Part shown: positions 62,201-64,000 of the stretch, piece after piece
How the letters are laid out: the number at the start of each line of letters is the position of its first letter
How positions within the stretch are numbered: the stretch's first letter is position 1
Assembly: GCF_001050235.1 (NCBI RefSeq)
Contig: NZ_DF967973.1
Span: forward strand, 203,351-267,350
Origin: Longilinea arvoryzae
GTDB taxonomy: Bacteria > Chloroflexota > Anaerolineae > Anaerolineales > Anaerolineaceae
Direction of reading: 5' to 3'
DNA length: 64,000 nucleotides
The notes under the pieces: model-generated
Seen by the model: only the letters and a program-made list of their open reading frames with translations
Database searches by the model: none
What the model was told of the DNA's origin: nothing
Position numbers and translations under genes: made by a program

Positions 62201-63167
62201 TGTGAATATCTTAATATCAGAAAAATCGAGTAATCTAAATCAAACGATAGGGTGTTCGATTCTTGATAAAGGTAGCCTAAATAATTTGAGCCTTTTTATC
62301 GAGCAGCATTCAACAGTGAACAATTTTTCCATTAGCAAAAGTTGGAGTATCCTTTCGGATATTGAGCAGCGAATTAAAGCCAAAATTGAAGAAGTTGGGG
62401 TACCACTGAAGGATTGGGATATTCAGATTAATTATGGGATTAAGACCGGCCTAAATGAAGCTTTTATTATCTCAGGTGAAAAGAGAAAAGAAATTGTCGC
62501 GGCAGATCCAAAATCTGCTGAAATAATTCGACCCATTTTAAGAGGCAGAGATATCAAAAGGTATAGGTATGAATTTTGTGACTTATGGCTGATCAATACT
62601 CATAACGGATTACCCAATGAGAACATACCCCGGATTGATCAAAATTGTTTCCCTGCGATAAAAGCGCATCTTGATAGTTTTCGTGATTCATTGATTAAAA
62701 GATCTGACATGGGAGATACTCCTTATAACTTAAGAAGCTGTGTTTATTTGGACGATTTTTATAAGCAGAAAATCATTTGGGGCGAAATTTCTGACGAACC
62801 AAAATTTGCCTTTGATTTATCGGGATCATTATTTTTATCCAATACGGTTTTCTTTATGACCGGAGATTCTTTGCCTTATCTTCTAGGACTCTTGAACTCG
62901 AAATTTTCAAGATACTTTTTTTCAAAAATTGGTACAACAACAGGGATGGGAACAGTTCGCTGGTTAAAGTATAAAATAGAAACACTTCCAATACCAAAAC
63001 TTTCCTCTCAAGAACAAATCCCGTTTACACAGTTAATAGAGAGCATTTTAGACACTAAGAAGGATAGTGGAAATACTAAAGATATAGAAAATTTACTAGA
63101 CAACAAAATATACAGCTTATTTGGTTTCACACAAGATGAAATAAATGTTATTGAAGGGGGGGGGTAA
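59268..63167 (+). CDS. Eco57I/PglX-like adenine-N6 methylase with switchable TRD
   Basis: The product is 1299 residues. Motif I V-L-D-P-A-C-G-S-G-A-F-P-M-G is at ~550-563 and motif IV I-G-N-P-P-Y-V-Q at ~881-888, typical of N6-adenine methylases. The N-terminal ~400 residues are a helical domain seen in PglX/Eco57I-like proteins; no complete PD-(D/E)xK nuclease was recognised, so cleavage may depend on the helicase or other genes. Residues ~1060-1299 are the target-recognition domain. Residues up to ~1096 (IIRPILRGRDIKRY) are encoded in the inverted arm 62467-62554; beyond it an alternative end exists in opposite orientation. Nine G residues lie at 63156-63164 before the stop. Composition drops to AT-rich in the TRD, suggesting exchange. 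It is translated with the helicase (4-bp overlap). Confidence 0.88.
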   Translation: MKTDKELKTAIQSAIHEFEKRPLREAALGLLNTLGYRSEKRITLEPNSADQFRLEFDSAGKLSLEKALVEDWKTVDFLFQITDEEVMDSLGAQASLFRNQRVDQTLIDSYLFFAIELQQAKYTRTQLAGITREINKVFSMPVMVLFKHDECLSISIIARRMNKRDASKDVLEKVTLIKDIHLQATKRAHVEILADLSFDMLYQRQHFSNFVELQKAWEKTLDISELNKKFFREVADWYFWAVKKVRFPDDDGKNSETKRATAVIRLITRLIFVWFIKEKGLVPEELFNEQELKKVLKPADSKQSVYFKAILQNLFFATLNTEMGPLRRWRNENDKPGGRDGHYGISTVYRFRDAFNDPDGALRLFSGIPFLNGGLFECLDKRDVKPEVIIDGFSEITKNQPVVPDELFFGKEHAVDLSEEYGDERRNSERVRGLIHIFENYKFTIEENTPVEEEIALDPELLGKVFENLLAAYNPETGTTARKQTGSFYTPREIVNYMVDESLIAYLETKLNGGDETQVRLRQLMSYEQEPTAFDEAESQALIEAIDAVKVLDPACGSGAFPMGVLHKLVFILGKLDPDNSKWREVQRQKAIRETEEAYGIGNQAERQQRLIDIDEAFENNSGDYGRKLYLIENCIYGVDIQAIAVQIAKLRFFISLVVEQRVDPQKKNLGILPLPNLETKFVAANSLIGIERPVESQKPKENVPEVPPEVEEKADLVLNDFRQYLQMRNPELKDSYLQSAKKLGDEINQVMTRFPDWAPLQVEWIFTTHTKLEELRTLLPLKKPQKGTAQQLTSMEVLQLEAELKEVRSKIFRARSHETKKNYRQADKQIRTKIAELLVKQGLESDNAEKLAGWDPFDQNASAGFFDPEWMFGIMDGFDITIGNPPYVQLQSLGESADVLKRMGYETFARMGDLYCLFYEKGFQLLRPKGILAYITSNKWMRAGYGEALRKYFADHTNPLLLIDFSGQKIFESATVDVNILISEKSSNLNQTIGCSILDKGSLNNLSLFIEQHSTVNNFSISKSWSILSDIEQRIKAKIEEVGVPLKDWDIQINYGIKTGLNEAFIISGEKRKEIVAADPKSAEIIRPILRGRDIKRYRYEFCDLWLINTHNGLPNENIPRIDQNCFPAIKAHLDSFRDSLIKRSDMGDTPYNLRSCVYLDDFYKQKIIWGEISDEPKFAFDLSGSLFLSNTVFFMTGDSLPYLLGLLNSKFSRYFFSKIGTTTGMGTVRWLKYKIETLPIPKLSSQEQIPFTQLIESILDTKKDSGNTKDIENLLDNKIYSLFGFTQDEINVIEGGG
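62467..62554 (+). repeat. Left inverted arm of TRD inversion cassette
   Basis: 88 bp are identical to the reverse complement of 63913-64000. The arm begins TTATCTCAGGTGAAAAGAG and ends AGGCAGAGATAT, encoding I-S-G-E-K-R-K...R-G-R-D-I. Identity stops abruptly at the next base (C versus T on the other arm). The partner arm continues to the window edge, so the true length may be greater. Confidence 0.95.
63156..63164 (+). repeat. Nine-G homopolymer before methylase stop codon
   Basis: GGG GGG GGG TAA ends the methylase frame (E-G-G-G-stop). Loss of one G would open a ~30-codon extension to a TGA at ~63250; gain of one G would add four residues (V-N-Y-A) before a stop. Such tracts are typical slippage sites. 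Confidence 0.8.
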
Positions 63168-63203
63168 ATTATGCCTAATAATCATCCAATCTTTTTTGTG
63201 TCA

Positions 63204-64000
63204 TTATCGACTCATTGATCTTAGCTCAGATGAAATCTTTTCAATATGAGCAATTTCGTCTCGGGTAAAACCATACAAGTTGTAGATAATAGAGTCTACT
63301 TCGTCTTCGAGATTATAGCTATTCAACGACCTTCTTCGTTCTTCAAAGATTTGGACACAAAGTGTCTCTAATTTATTGCGATTTTCCCCAGAGACAGGCG
63401 GTATTGGTAATCGGTCGATATAAATTTTCTGCATTAAAAATCCACCTGTATCTAAAACAGCAATATTGTTACGAATGAAAAAGCACATTAATTTGGAGTT
63501 CAATATAGGTAAAATATATAACAAATTGTCGCCAGTAATCATGAAACACGTCTTATCTAGGAAAATCCCTTCTTCTGAATAAGAGAAACGTGGAAAACGA
63601 TCACTATCTGTTTTCTTATGAACGCGCATAGTCTCTGCATACACAATTTTCTGCTTATAAAAATCGTCCGAATAATTAGCGCCCCACCGCTGGAGAGAAT
63701 ACCATTCATATCGTATTCCTGTTTCAGCTCTATTTCGAGCTAATAACTGATCTTTATACAATAACAGATGATTATAGGCTGAAGGGAATTGTTCCTTAAA
63801 CTGAAATTCCGCGATTTCCGAAGCACCTATTATTGATGCATCATTATGTAAAGGAAAGTGCCAAGGTATGTGAAGTAGCCATAGATCGGAAAATTTATAT
63901 TCATAACGTTTAATATCTCTGCCTCTTAAAATGGGTCGAATTATTTCAGCAGATTTTGGATCTGCCGCGACAATTTCTTTTCTCTTTTCACCTGAGATAA
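63204..64000 (-). CDS. Inverted alternative TRD of the methylase (partial, silent)
   Basis: On the minus strand from the window edge the reading frame is open for 265 codons to the stop at 63204. The first ~30 codons (I-S-G-E-K-R-K-E-I-V, then I-I-R-P-I-L-R-G-R-D-I-K-R-Y) are identical to methylase residues ~1068-1098. It then diverges, keeping the TRD pattern D-D-F-Y-K-Q-K-I-V-Y and Y-G-F-T-R-D-E-I (compare D-D-F-Y-K-Q-K-I-I-W and F-G-F-T-Q-D-E-I in the expressed gene). It has no start codon or promoter visible and faces the active gene, the arrangement of a silent specificity cassette. If inverted in place it would give a methylase ~32 residues longer with a different recognition domain. 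Confidence 0.82.
   Translation of the reverse strand, partial: ISGEKRKEIVAADPKSAEIIRPILRGRDIKRYEYKFSDLWLLHIPWHFPLHNDASIIGASEIAEFQFKEQFPSAYNHLLLYKDQLLARNRAETGIRYEWYSLQRWGANYSDDFYKQKIVYAETMRVHKKTDSDRFPRFSYSEEGIFLDKTCFMITGDNLLYILPILNSKLMCFFIRNNIAVLDTGGFLMQKIYIDRLPIPPVSGENRNKLETLCVQIFEERRRSLNSYNLEDEVDSIIYNLYGFTRDEIAHIEKISSELRSMSR
63913..64000 (-). repeat. Right inverted arm of TRD inversion cassette
   Basis: This is the reverse complement of 62467-62554, perfectly identical over 88 bp up to the window edge. It is in the reading frame of the silent TRD. Confidence 0.95.

Noticed and set aside
55963..63167. Calling the locus DISARM or BREX outright
   Set aside because: Only two genes are visible; drmA/B/C, pglZ or brxC are not in the window, so a named system cannot be supported.

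Overview
The window looks like chromosomal or large-replicon DNA of a Chloroflexota bacterium, most likely class Anaerolineae. This is an inference from gene content and style, not from a marker gene: GC-rich genes, many lipoproteins with Thr/Pro-rich linkers, radical SAM and GT-C membrane glycosyltransferases, and intergenic spaces filled with degenerate short repeats. I saw no rRNA, tRNA or CRISPR array.

Layout. (1) 1-6600 is a plasmid-like replication and partition module. A leftward block carries a DnaA-N-domain protein (cut by the left edge), a P22-type antirepressor, an HNH protein, a small protein and an AAA ATPase. A rightward parA-parB pair and a small DNA-binding-like gene follow, then an iteron-like palindrome array. 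(2) 6962-16242 is an envelope acyl-transfer region: lipoprotein, DltX-like micropeptide, MBOAT, SGNH protein, second SGNH lipoprotein, then an acyl carrier protein and a FAAL-like acyl-AMP ligase. It is interrupted by a REP-type transposase, a GT-C glycosyltransferase and an IS110-family element with a candidate bridge RNA. (3) 17675-22083 holds GxxExxY, histidine phosphatase, DoxX and lipoprotein genes. (4) 22551-35056 is an Rhs polymorphic-toxin island: one giant secreted SpvB/Rhs protein, its likely HEAT immunity protein, an orphan Rhs tip with a LytM peptidase, and immunity-like lipoprotein and HEAT genes separated by rhs remnants and copies of a ~120-140 bp repeat. (5) 35387-55643 is ordinary metabolism and regulation: ABC exporter, tandem zinc-ribbon membrane proteins, TetR/HsmA, GT-C, thioesterase, GNAT, radical SAM, MmyB-like regulator, a PTS-EIIC-like transporter with a TIM-barrel partner, a pentaheme cytochrome and a methyltransferase. 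(6) 55963-64000 is a defence locus: a PLD-SNF2 helicase translationally coupled to a large Eco57I/PglX-like adenine methylase.

The most exciting element is at the right end. The methylase's target-recognition C-terminus is followed, on the opposite strand, by an alternative C-terminus. The two are bounded by perfectly identical inverted arms of at least 88 bp (62467-62554 and 63913-64000). Inversion would swap the specificity domain in frame, so this appears to be a switchable restriction or BREX/DISARM-like system. A nine-G tract abuts the methylase stop codon and could add slippage variation.
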